From Chytridium lagenaria (Eukaryota; Chytridiomycota; Chytridiomycetes; Chytridiales; Chytridiaceae), in the NCBI GenBank assembly GCA_025449115.1, contig JAHLKC010000050.1, positions 1-64,000 on the forward strand: DNA of 64,000 bases, given 5' to 3'. A program made the translations under genes and the position numbers. The notes under the pieces are model-generated. The model saw nothing but the letters and a program-made list of their open reading frames with translations, was not told the origin of the DNA and ran no database searches. This document shows positions 43,860-54,885 of this stretch, piece after piece (position 1 is the first letter of the stretch; every line of letters starts with the position of its first letter).

Positions 43860-46753
43860 TTATTCCTGCGTAAGGTCCACAACGTCATCATCAACACCCG
43901 CCATTACATCAGAACCAATCGACGATCTACTGTGATATCCGTCGGGTACGTGACGGTGAACACGCCTTTTCTTTACAAAAGTCTCCTCGCGCACTTCGTC
44001 GTCGTCAATGATTGTCACAATTTCCTCCTCTACCTACCACAGCAAAAGCAAATCATAAGTGCACGTGACAACAACAATAAAAACTTACAGAACTTTGACT
44101 TTCAGATCGTCGTTTTCTTACTAGCCGCGATGGGGGCTTGACGGATAATGACATCCCCATCTGCCCTTCCCTCTTTAAAGCCTTTTCCGCAACACTTTCT
44201 ACTCCAGTCACTGTCCCCTTCTTTTCAACTCTCCCTGCTCTACCGTTCTCTACCTCTGTATTTACCACTCCCTCAGGTATAACCCGCTTTATCCCCTCCA
44301 TCAACGTCATAGCTCCTAGGCCTAAGCGCTTCTCCGTGTCCCTCAACGCCGCCCCCACCACCCCGTCCCGTATCTTCATCTTATAACCACGCACACTTGT
44401 TTCCTCAGACGACACAGACAAAAGTGGGTCACCAGATCGCGATTCAGAATCGTCGGGGTTTTGGGGTTGGAAAGTATCCTTTCTTGCAACGCGGTTACCG
44501 GTTCCACCAGATAAATCATTACCATTTCCATCATCAGCCTAAATTAAATAATAGCCCCAGATTAGAGCTAAAATAACAACAACGACGTGTGGAAAAATAG
44601 CAAATATATGAGAACAAAAGATAATTGAGACAAAAGGATACCTTCGGCAGTTGAGTCTTTGCAACGCCGTTATTGGAACCACCAGACGAGGGATTGCCAT
44701 TAGATAAAATTCTATCTTTAACCTAAAAACAAAATAAGCACAGGGTTAAAAAGCTTAAGAGAAAACAACGACGTATTGAAATGTAAGAGTTATTTAAAAA
44801 GTTAAAATGAGATAAATAAAGCGTACTTTCGAAAGCTGACTTTCTGCAGCGCGTTTATTGGATCCACTGGATAACGGATTACCATTTGGTAGTGTTTCAT
44901 CATCAGCCTAATAACATATTAATTTTAACTAAAGGAACAAGAATGACATGTGGAAATACTTATAAAAAAAAAATTAAATTAATTTGAAATCCTTACCTTC
45001 GGGCACTGTGCCAAAAGATACTGCATCATATTTAGCCACCCCGTAAACATCGGATCATCCGCCATCGCCTCAATCATCTTTCCAATATCCCCGCTGTCAA
45101 AAAGACGCTCTACATGCGCAAGCCCGGCAATCCTCGCAAACTCTTTAACCAGACGGAGCACAGCGACCATAACCTCGGTTGGTGTTGCGTCTGGATGTCG
45201 TTTTTTATGGATGAGATCGAGGTCATGATTAAGCCTTTCGAGAGACTCTTCGATATGGCCAGATTGCCGATGAATAGAACCGCGAAGGTCGACAATCGGC
45301 CGCAGTGTGTCATTAATTTGCTTGTAATCGCGATAAGTGTTTCTTTACGTAGAAAAAGTAAAATAAATTAAATTTTAGATCATGAAGAAAAGAAAGAAAG
45401 GTTCGAAGGAACTTAAAAAAATATAAAAATATAAAAACCGTATTGCGCCCCAGTAGCCCTGACCGTATGATAAAAGCAACTCCTCATTTTCTCTTATATT
45501 TATCTTTGTGATCAAAAAAAAGTAAGGCCTTGATAATATTAGACTTTTAAACACAAAAGAAACACCACATAAACAAGCCTACCATCCCATGATTCGGACC
45601 TCTCTAATGATAACATTGTGTACGCCGTCTGGTGCTCCGTTATTGAGTTTAAGTGGGTCCCCTCTAAAGTCGTTGACCTAAAACTCGTCAGCCATTGAAA
45701 AAAGGTAACAACTCACCTCAGTAACCCACTGAAAGTAGCCCACAGCCGGGCCTCCGTTAAGTATGAGCGGGTCATTTTTATGAATAGAATTATTCTCCTT
45801 CCATAACGACGATTCAAACGACTAAAAAAAAAACCACGTCATAAATTAATATTCAAAGCAAGACGATGACAAAGTTTTACTGGGCTTACCTTGGATTCCA
45901 GTTCCAGCCTAGTTAGCACGTTTCCACTCGCGAGTTGCTCGCTGTGAAACTCCCATCTTCCGTCATAAATTCCGATGACTGTCCATTTTTCAATGTCAGT
46001 TTTTGCAATGACCTTTCCAAAACAATTGATCAATATACAGAAAAAAGCTACGTAAAACTTGAGAAGTGCAACCCTACCTTCTTTGACACCCCCCTTGGAT
46101 CGTTTTTGACGTCTAAAACTTGCACGCAATTCTCCAGTTCGAAAGGTGTGTAATCTTTATCAGGCTGATTATGTATCGTCCAGCCATTAAAAGTTTCGTA
46201 GATATGATAGATAATGGCCTGAAATATGATCAAATCAACGCCAAAAGTAAAATGAAAAGGGGTTTTACCTTGGCCAACTCTTCAAATCCTTTTTTTTTCA
46301 ACCATCGACCTTTAGTCTGATCAAAATACTTGAAGGTAGGCACGAGCTGCTTTTCATCGTCGTCCACCTCTACTTCACAAAGAGCCACCCACAGTCAACA
46401 TGGGTGAGACTTTGGCTGACTAGTCTGTCAAGTATCCAAGCTTTCTAATCATGTCATTGACATTTTCTCGACTATAAACCCACTATTGTACGAATATAAG
46501 CTGCTCGAGCGAGGGTAGAGAGAAAGGGCCTTTCTTGTCCATCCCATCGGAGCGTTCGATGGCTTGGTGTGTTGGGTTGGTGCTGTTGAGTTGATAATGA
46601 CGGGGATGGGCGGATGGCTGAGGTTGACGGTACTGATGATGAATAGTTATGATGATGGGAGCTTGACGGGTATAGTGAAAGCGCTGATGGAATCGATGGT
46701 GGTGCTGATTTAGTGGACTTGATGGGTGGCCATCTCTCAGGGCCGGACATCAT
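43860..46753 (-). CDS. Uncharacterised multi-exon protein with triplicated exon
   Basis: I do not recognise this family. The likely start is ATG 46753, giving a Ser/Pro-rich N-terminus. Then come exons with KYFDQTKGRWLKKKGFEELA, HIYETFNGWTIHNQPDKDYT, KWTVIGIYDGRWEFHSEQLA, NDPLILNGGPAVGYFQWVTE and GDPLKLNNGAPDGVHNVIIR. A helical exon follows (RQSGHIEESLERLNHDLDLI; EFARIAGLAHVERLFDSGDI). Next are three consecutive related segments at 44827-44907, 44642-44722 and from 44538 down, each about 27 residues around NGNP.S.GSN. The first two are 81-nt exons, and the third opens a long basic/acidic exon. The last exon ends VDDDVVDLTQE with a stop at 43860. VVDLT and IVTIIDDDE look like SUMO-interacting motifs. 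Probably nuclear by composition. Function unknown. Confidence 0.65.
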
Positions 46754-46980
46754 TTGGCTTTCGAGATCTTCAGCTATACAGGATGGTGACAATCTGAAGT
46801 CCGATCTCGTACTTTGCCTTGGAAAGAAACAATCCTCAATCTCGAGGAAAGGCTGATTTTTGGCTAATGGCGTATAAATATATTATCAAAAAATAGCCTT
46901 GTTATCGGGCACTAAAATCTCCTTCCCTTCAGACGTATTAAGATCAAAAAAAAACTTGGAAAGACGACTCTGATTTGTTT

Positions 46981-48114
46981 TTAGTAATAAGTATAGAACG
47001 CTTTATTGTGCATAATGAGCTTGTCGTCCACGAAGTAGAAACTATCGGACTGCGTCTTCCCAGGCGACGCAACGATTTCGTTAACTGTAATAAACACCAC
47101 GATAAGTTAATCAGAACAGATAGAACAATCAAAATACGTACTTAATGCTGGGTCCAAGTTCGGCATCTAGTTAAGATATTGTTTTTAGTTCTAAATCAAA
47201 TGGCAGAGCATAGAGTAAAATGATATCTTTACCGTATAAACACTTTCCCATGTGTTGACACTGTTTGGAATCTGCAAGAGCTTATAAGCTCACTGTATTC
47301 TGAAAATAAAACTTACGCAAAATCCAAATGAAAAGTCAAACGACTTGAGAAGCCTGTCCTTAAAGTAATGGCGCTCCACCATCCGGAAGCTTTTCAACTC
47401 CTTGGGACCAACGGCAAAAACCAGGCTATGATTTAGAGAATAAAAATTAAAAAGAAACCTAGGCAGGTAGGAAGAGTTGGCGAAATTATCTTACGTTGTT
47501 CCAACGGATGGGTATGTCAAAATATCCTTTGTAAACTTGTATGAGATCGACCTCCCCTCGTCACTAAAACAATAGAAGTAAACGACCGTAAAACTCATCA
47601 TTCCGAGAAATACCTTGAACTATCCGGCTCGTTCCAATTGATATCATGGCTTGGTCGTTTAACTTCGAAAAAAATCTACAAGGCCCAATTAGTACCCAAG
47701 CTCCCCAACCATTGCCGAACACGAAAGAGTATTGCAAATGAGTATAAAGTTTTACCTTGTTTGACTGAAGGTCTCTGATCTTGAACTCCACAAACTATGC
47801 AGCAATGTAAAAGAAAGTCAACCAACCGTAAACTTGCAAAGCCGAAAAAAGCATATTCGAGATATATATAGAAGCTTAAATCTCTTGTTTACCTGAGCGT
47901 ATTTATTTGTGTTGGCGGAGCACAGATACTTTTCTGTTGGCTTGCTTAGCCTGTGAAATGGAAGAAAGTCATCCGACCAAACAACTATTAGATTCTCTCA
48001 TATTCCTATTCCCGTCTTCGCCCAGCGTAAGGTGAATTTGACCGATACAAAGGAAGCAGAGTTTGAACTGTTACCGCACCTCAACACATCCTGTGGCTTA
48101 ACGCTGTTCGACAT
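46981..48114 (-). CDS. UNC119: UNC119-family lipid-binding chaperone
   Basis: UNC119/PDE6-delta fold proteins carry N-myristoylated cargo through the cytosol and, with ARL3, deliver it to cilia and flagella. The start is ATG 48114 ([12 protein letters not shown]), joined by introns to [69 protein letters not shown] and [20 protein letters not shown], then [12 protein letters not shown] and finally [20 protein letters not shown]. The [22 protein letters not shown] and [16 protein letters not shown] motifs are the family's signature. About eight short exons span 1.1 kb. The length (about 200 residues) fits a compact UNC119. Stop at 46981. Confidence 0.92.
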
Positions 48115-48330
48115 GACTTGCTGAGACGACCGGGTGTGATGAATTGATGGATACAATAGTATGGACTAAAGTGGTATGAAGCGTCGCCAGAGCAACAGGG
48201 ACGGAGGGCAAGCAAACTCGACCGATAGCCGTCCAGCGGTTGAGGGCAAACAACCTTAAGAAGAAGGTTGTCGTTGTTTTGAAAGTTTGTCGACAAAAGA
48301 ATTTTCACTGTGACGAGAGTTGCCAGTGTG

Positions 48331-50726
48331 ATGGATCAAGTAGATTTAGCCATTGGCAACGCGGATGCGTTTCTCTCGCGACGAAGGAATCCGAGGGCAG
48401 CTTTTGTGAGTTACCTGCATGCGATACGTCTCATTGTGGATCATATGATGGAAGCCACTACCTTTGAGGTGGGTCCTGCGGGAGATGCAGGAAAGATGGA
48501 GGCAGATGGGACGGCAGAGTTTAAAAACCATGTCGTGGTGAAGCCTGCAGATGCAGAGAGGCTATTTGGTCTAGCCCATCTTTGGTATTTTTACAAGCCC
48601 TATGAATGCTTCTGATCTGGTTTTTTTTTTATCTGTTTAAGTTTTACGGAAGTCGAGGATATTGTGAATGGCGATGTCAGCACCGAGGATCTAGAGGATG
48701 ACGAGGAAGACGATGATGAAGATGTGAAAGATGACACGGAAGATGAGAATGAGATTCGAAGATTGTTAGATTTGATGAAACCTTTGGGTGTTCAAACCGT
48801 TCCACTCGATAGTCACCCATACTCCACTGTTGCTTCATCGCCGTCACCGCCACCTCCTCCACCAAAATTCCGAACCAAGAAACTTTTCCTACAGTGGAAT
48901 CAGTGGAGTCAGCACCAAGGTCCCCCACAAGAGAATCTGGAAAAAAGGATTTCAGAGAATCGCGACTATCTAAAACCCGATCCATTAAAAACACAGTCAG
49001 GAATTCCGTAAGGATGTCTCTTCTCGCGCTGGGACTGGATAATCCTACTTTTAAACCCTCCGAAGAGCTTCGCAAGGTCAGCACCACGATCCTTTGTAGT
49101 CAGCCAATTTACTTACCTCATAATATAATCTACTCTAGAGCGACAGCCGAGATGGTAGCCGAATATCTGAATCTCCAAACTTTCAAAATCGGATATCTAT
49201 CCTTGCCGCAACGAGTAACACGCCTTTAATACCTCCACGATCCTCTTCCTCCACCTCCATTGCCTCCAAATCCTCAAAACCCATCTCGGATATCATTGAT
49301 CAATATCGCCCTCTGATACCACCATCTCCTCTATCCACCCTTCATTCCCGTCTCACAAGTGACTACAACACATCCGTAAACGAGCTCCGTCTTTTAAATT
49401 CACGTGAAACCATCAACGCCAAAGACGCTCAATCCACACTTTCCACTGTCCGCCGGCTCCTTGAAACACTCAACTTTTAAAACAAAAATCTCTCAAACAT
49501 CCCATCAAATCGCAGAAGTGTCTCGAAAGACCATTCTCGATTTCTCTCCTCGCTCCATCGCCGTGAATCTGACCTTGTTGGATTGGAATCTACTTCAAGG
49601 GGTTTCTGAGCAAGATGTTTCAGAGGTTGTGAAGAAGGATACGACTCCTCTTGGGGTTCGATGCGTGCTGGATTTATCGTTGTTTGTGTCGAGGCTCGTT
49701 GTTGCGACGGTGTTGAGGGAAATGCTTGTTCAAACACGTGGAAAGATATTATCACATTGGATGGATGTTTTAGAGGAACTGATGGGGTTGTATGATTTTC
49801 AATCGATGGATGCTATTTTGCATGGGCTTGGTGTTGTGGCGGGGCTAGAGAGGTCTTGGGTGGGAGTGGGTAGAAGGAGTCGTGGAAAGTTGGAGGATGC
49901 GAGGGATTTGTTGGGATCGAAAGATGGGTATAGATGGTATAGACTTGCTCTTGCGAGGGCTGTGTCGCCTGTTGTGCCGTGTTTAAGGGTGTTGGTGGAG
50001 GATGTGGTGTTGGGGAGGATGGAGGTTGGGGTTTTGGAAATGTACAAGTCGGCGGGAGAGACGGGGTACGCGGTGGAAGCCAAGGAGAGGAATGATGTGG
50101 TGTTGCATTGGATGTTGACGCAAAAGTGGATGACAGCAGGGGATGTGGAGAAATTGTCGAATGATATAGAGGAGCCGTTAAGTCAGGGGATGAAGCTTCT
50201 GGGGAAGCTGCGTGGGAGGGAGGTCAAAGGTGCTGTGGAGGAGAGTGGAGAGGGTTGGGTGGTGACCGTAACTGATTTTGCTGAGATGGTCAAATCTGGG
50301 AGAGTCGCGGTTTCTAATGTTCAACCGCCTATGTTGATGGCTGTCGTTGCCCCTATTTCATCGGATGATCTTCCAGAGGTTCCGTCAAGCTCCATCTTTC
50401 CACCTCCATCACAAATCTCCACCCCGAAATCTCATTCAAGGTCCGCAAGTAATTTAATCTCAAACCCACAACCGTCGAACAATAGCAGTGGTTTTCCTCG
50501 TGTTGAGCAGACCATATTGCCACCCCATCTGTCTTCCGATGAGCTACAATCACTCGTTGAGCAATATCTTTCTGGCTCAGAGGTAGAAATCCCTGTTCTT
50601 CAGTCCAAGCCATCCCACGGGAATGTGGAACCTGACTTGTCTGAGATACGAATGCGTATCGAGAGGTTGAAAGAATCGCTGTGGCAAAGGGAACTTGAGA
50701 CTTTGAACGCGTATAATCTGTTTTAA
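48331..50726 (+). CDS. RasGEF (CDC25-domain) protein
   Basis: A guanine-nucleotide exchange factor that activates Ras-type GTPases. ATG 48331 opens MDQVDLAIGNADAFLSRRRN, a helical N-terminus (AAFVSYLHAIRLIVDHMM, loosely MIT-like). An intron at 48585-48641 leads to a very acidic stretch and a Pro run. After a frame break near 48,865 and an intron at about 49,078-49,139, a Ser/Pro-rich linker follows. The catalytic domain occupies about 49,500-50,030: SIAVNLTLLDWNLLQGVS, RCVLDLSLFVSRLVVATVLR, LYDFQSMDAILHGLG, YRLALARAVSPVVPCLRV. These correspond to the CDC25-homology blocks. A second break (CTTTTAAAAC at 49,472-49,481, in a T run) separates the linker from the catalytic frame. The C-terminal 150 residues are low-complexity. 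Confidence 0.85.
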
Positions 50727-51065
50727 CTGCAACTCTCATTTATTTTGACAAATGTTTATACCCCCAAATTTATTTAATAATACTCTGACGCATGACACAC
50801 TTTTTTCAAGCTCTAAATGATGCATAGAAATTAAAAAATATCAATCCTAAAACGTAGAAAAGGTGCAATAAACCCTGGCACTACTAATTCGTAGCGTATT
50901 TTTCTGTGACATAAACGTAATCAGTCTAATATATTAAGCAGCGTGCTCTGGACTACATTACAGTAAAGAAGGTCAATATTAATCAGTCGATAATAAACTA
51001 CTTGTTTCGAAACGACAAACCTCCCAAAACATAGACATTGAAAACTGAAAAATTCATTCACAAGC
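50727..51065. other. Intergenic
   Basis: AT-rich interval between two co-directional genes. It should contain the RasGEF 3' end and the deformylase promoter. No other gene is visible. Confidence 0.5.
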
Positions 51066-51918
51066 ATGGAACGAGTCCTTTACATGCTCCGCCTAAAGCG
51101 AGCGGTAAGTTGCAACACAACCCTCCCTGTCCCCAATCTCGCAAACAGAAATACCTTAAAAGAAATCCCCTTTAATTAAACACCTTCACCTTTTTTATCC
51201 CACCCAGAAAGAAGTCGTCCCGCTCGGCCACCCCATCCTCCGTCTCAAAGCAAACCCCATCAAAGAATCCGATTTCAAAACATCAAAGATAACGTATGCA
51301 CAAGCCCTTCTTACATAGACTCATTGTAGCCTTCCAGAAATGCCATCAACGACATGCGATCAGTGTTTCGATCACCATACCACCCTGTCGTCGGCCTCGC
51401 AGCACCACAAGTAGGTCATCCCCTCCGAATCATAGCCTACCAAATCCCAAACCCGAAATCCGTGAACGACGGCTCCATCAAGGAAGCCATCCCCTTAACG
51501 TAAGATAAGATGAAAAGAAAGGTGTCTGATGAATGTCAAAGATTTATATTGAACCCGACGATTGAGGTGAGGAGAAACGGTACGTGGCGGATTACGAGTC
51601 GTGTGAGTCGTTGCCGAATTATAATGCGGTGGTGAAACGGGCGACTAGGATTCAGGTGAAGGGGTTGGATGAGATGGGGAAGGAGGTGGAGGTGATGGCG
51701 AGTGGGTTTTTGGCGAGGTTGATTCAACATGAGGTGGATCATTTGGAGGGAGTGACGATGGTGGATCGGATGGAAAAACAGTCGTTGAGGCATGATAAGG
51801 TATGTGTTTTTTTCTTTCGTGGGTTGAATCTCAAGCGTGAAAATGTATATTTGCTGATGTGATGGATTTTTTTTCTGGTTTCTTATAGTACGTTGGCAAG
51901 TTTGATTTCCCGACATAG
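51066..51918 (+). CDS. Mitochondrial-type peptide deformylase
   Basis: Removes the formyl group from Met of newly made organelle-encoded proteins. Exons: 51066-51104 (MERVLYMLRLKRA), 51208-51293 (KEVVPLGHPILRLKANPIKE), 51338-51499 with motif 1 (VVGLAAPQVG), about 51,540-51,799 with motif 2 (YESCESLPN) and motif 3 (QHEVDHLEG), and 51889-51918 (YVGKFDFPT, stop). The metal ligands are the motif 2 Cys and the two His of HEVDH, with Glu as general base. All are present. Motif 2 reads ESCES where the family has EGC(L/E)S. A one-base frame break at about 51,590 (GG where GGG would keep frame) lies just before motif 2. The Cys-Glu-Ser form resembles animal-type PDF. Confidence 0.9.
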
Positions 51919-52356
51919 AGAAACGTCAAAGCTCTTTCCTGCACGGCGCATTCCCCCTCGTCTGCATGTTTTCGTATGATCTTTGATGATATGAATTTCA
52001 CCAACTTTCAAAAACACGACAGCCCATTATTATAAGATTCCGGAACCTTTTTTTATATTAAAAAATGCGATACCAATTCAATTAAACTTTTTATTTCTTT
52101 TGAAGAACATTCAAACGTTTGAGTTATTTACGTTATCAGATTGGTCCTCAAACTCCTTTTGAGAAAGGTTTACCGAATGTCTGAATCTTTCCGCAAATTT
52201 GGCGTGGATTCCTTTCCTGCCCGTATTCCGCGATTCGCTCCGCGATTCGCGTAATCCTTATCCAAATACCAAAAAAATCCTACACATGTCCTTCTTGACG
52301 TGACATCCAACATCCCCACACCCTCTCCCCCACCTCCACTCCCCCCACAACCCAAC
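51919..52356. other. Intergenic
   Basis: Short interval between deformylase and protease, with a C-rich tract (CCCCACACCCTCTCCCCC region) just before the protease start. No gene is seen. Confidence 0.45.
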
Positions 52357-54307
52357 ATGCATCCTCTCCTCCCCATCCTCCTCCTCACCACCTTCACCCT
52401 TCCAGCAACGCCCCACCTGATTCCCAACGAATACATCATCATCTACAAACCTCAGTCACCGTCTCCACAACAACGACCCACGAATCCTGGCTCCAAGCCC
52501 ATGCGACCAACGTGAACAAGAGTCGCATGAACGCCGTGTTTCAAGGGTTACCAGAGCTTCCAGCGTTCAAAGGGTTTCGGTTTCTTCAACGGTTTAATTT
52601 AACGGGGGTGAGAGGGTATGCGGCGGTGATGACGGATGGGATGGCGGAACGGATTAGTGGATTGTCGGAGGTGGCGTTTGTGGAACAGAATCAGGTCGTG
52701 AAGGGGTTGGGAGTGCAGGAGGGGGAGGGGGTGGGTTGGGGGTTGAGGAGACTTTCGAAAAGGAGTTGCCGTTGGGGAGTTTGTATAGGTATCCGGAGGT
52801 TGCTGGAGGTATGTTTTTCTTGATGAAAGATGTTGAGCGTGGCTGATCTTTTTATGGCTATGTTCTCTTTTTTTTTATAGCTGGATCTATTGTTTATGTG
52901 CTAGACACGTGAGTTCAAAGTTTTTTCATGTCTTTGAATGATGAATCTCTGCTTTATCAATATATATTATTTGCTTTCAATAGGCAAAACAGCGGGTTTG
53001 GAATGATTGTTAACGACGGCCTTTCCCTTCTTATTTTTTTGGTAGAGGTATCCGCATAACCCATAGCGAGTTCAACGGTCGAGCTTTATACGCAAAACGT
53101 TTGTAACTGGCGAAACAGAAGTCGACTATAACGGCCACGGCACGCACATCAGCGGCATCAGTAAGAACCCTTTTAAAATCTCCTCCCAGTTTCTAACAAC
53201 ATGCAGTCGCCGGAAGAACCTACGGTGTATCCAAAAAATCCACCATCATCTCCGTCAAAGTCCTGAACGCGCGCGGCCTGGGGTCCACGTCTGGGATTGT
53301 GAGCGCACTGCAATGGGTCAAGAGACACGCTTTGGCGTCGAATCGACCTTGTGTTGTGAATGTGTCGGTTGGAGGTGGGGCGTCGATGGCGGTGGATAAT
53401 GCGGTGAATGATGTGAGTGGTGGGGCGGGGTGTTTTGTGGTTGCGGCGGCGGGGAATGAGGGGTCGGATGCTTGTCAGGGGTCACCTGGGAGAGCGAGGT
53501 TTGCGTATACGGTGGGAGCGACGGATGAGAGGGATGGGATGGCGGGGTTTCGAATTATGGGAGTTGTGTGGATATTCTTGCAGCTGGGGTTAAGATCACG
53601 TCAAGGTAGTTTTTTTATTTATTTATTTTTATATATTTTTTATTTTCCTCTTTCCATTCTCTAATATAACGTTTTTTAATTTTCTTATTATTTATTATGT
53701 TCATTTCTGAATCTCCTTTAAATATAGTTGGGCTGCCAGCAACACCGCCATCACCACCCTCAGCGGCACGTCCATGGCCTGCCCCTTTGTGTCAGGCGTG
53801 GCAGCTCTAGCCTATTCACATTTCGCCTTTAAAAGTCCCGGGGAAGCCATGACCTACATCAACAGCCTGGCAGCCACTGGACAAATCACTGGCTTGACAG
53901 GCGAGCGAGCCATGACGCCGAACCGGTTGCTTCAACTTCCTGCAGAATTTCCTGCAAGTGTGAGGATAACGTCAACGTTGATGCCGTCACCGTGGATATC
54001 GACAATGGTTTCCACGGTGGTTTCACCGGCGCGGTTGACGGGGATGCCTTTAGCCGGTACTAGTTTGAGGGCTCCATCCACTTTACCCGTTACCATCACG
54101 CGTTCTCTGTCTCCATCCCCAACGGTACCACTATCGTCTCTATCTCCATCCCCAACCCTACCACTACTATCTTTACCTGTCAATAGATCATCTCCCAGCC
54201 CAATTTTACCTTTACCAGAAAATACCTCTTCACCTTCACCTGCATCGACATTGACATCTGTACCCCAACCAGTTCCACCCCCTTTAGCCACCTGCAAATG
54301 CCAGTGA
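52357..54307 (+). CDS. Secreted subtilisin-like serine protease (S8, proteinase K type)
   Basis: An extracellular endopeptidase. ATG 52357 gives a signal peptide (MHPLLPILLLTTFTLPATPH). An I9 propeptide follows (PNEYIIIYKP; FKGFRFLQRFNLTGVRGYAA; LSEVAFVEQNQVV). Catalytic domain: Asp in SIVYVLDT, His in YNGHGTHISG, oxyanion region VVAAAGNEGSDACQGSPGRA, and Ser in LSGTSMACPFVSGVAALA. The triad is intact. Introns lie near 52,808-52,881, 52,910-53,046, 53,161-53,207 and 53,606-53,729. Frame breaks at about 52,451, 52,760, 53,096 and 53,549 are each cured by one extra base in a homopolymer. The C-terminal 120 residues are Ser/Pro/Thr-rich. A competing frame there reads NVNVDAVTVDIDNGF but has stops. 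Confidence 0.9.
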
Positions 54308-54885
54308 AGATGTCTGTTACCCTTACCCACGGTGATTCTTGTATGTATTTTATTTACATGACAATCTATAAATATACAAAACGAATATTAATATTATTAA
54401 TAACTCTCATTGTTTTAATAATAATAATATGGATGTGGGAGGAGGAGGAGGAGGGATGCATATTCTTGCTCTTCAACATTTAAATTAATTTATTTTATTT
54501 ATGAATAAATAAATAATCTACATATATATATATGTATATCAAAAGAAACAAGGAGTCGTGTGTAACCTTTTCAGTCCTAATTAAATATATATATTATGTA
54601 CATATTATGTATTAAATATGATATGAATATCATGACACGTTTATTGTCCATATTAATGAATGAATGATCCTCATGACCTTGAACTCACCATCCAAATTAT
54701 AGTTTTATTATTAGTTATTTATTAATATAAATACATATATGTAAATAAATACTTGAAACATTATAATATATATGTATAGTGTTTATATATAATTACCATA
54801 CATACATACATATATCCAGTATTATTATTATTCCATTATTCCATTATTACAATTATTGACATTTCTTATTAATACTATTTATTCC
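54308..54885. other. AT-rich spacer
   Basis: Strongly AT-rich, with (TA)n runs such as 54,520-54,535 and 54,580-54,595 and ATT repeats before the next gene. No gene is seen. Confidence 0.55.
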
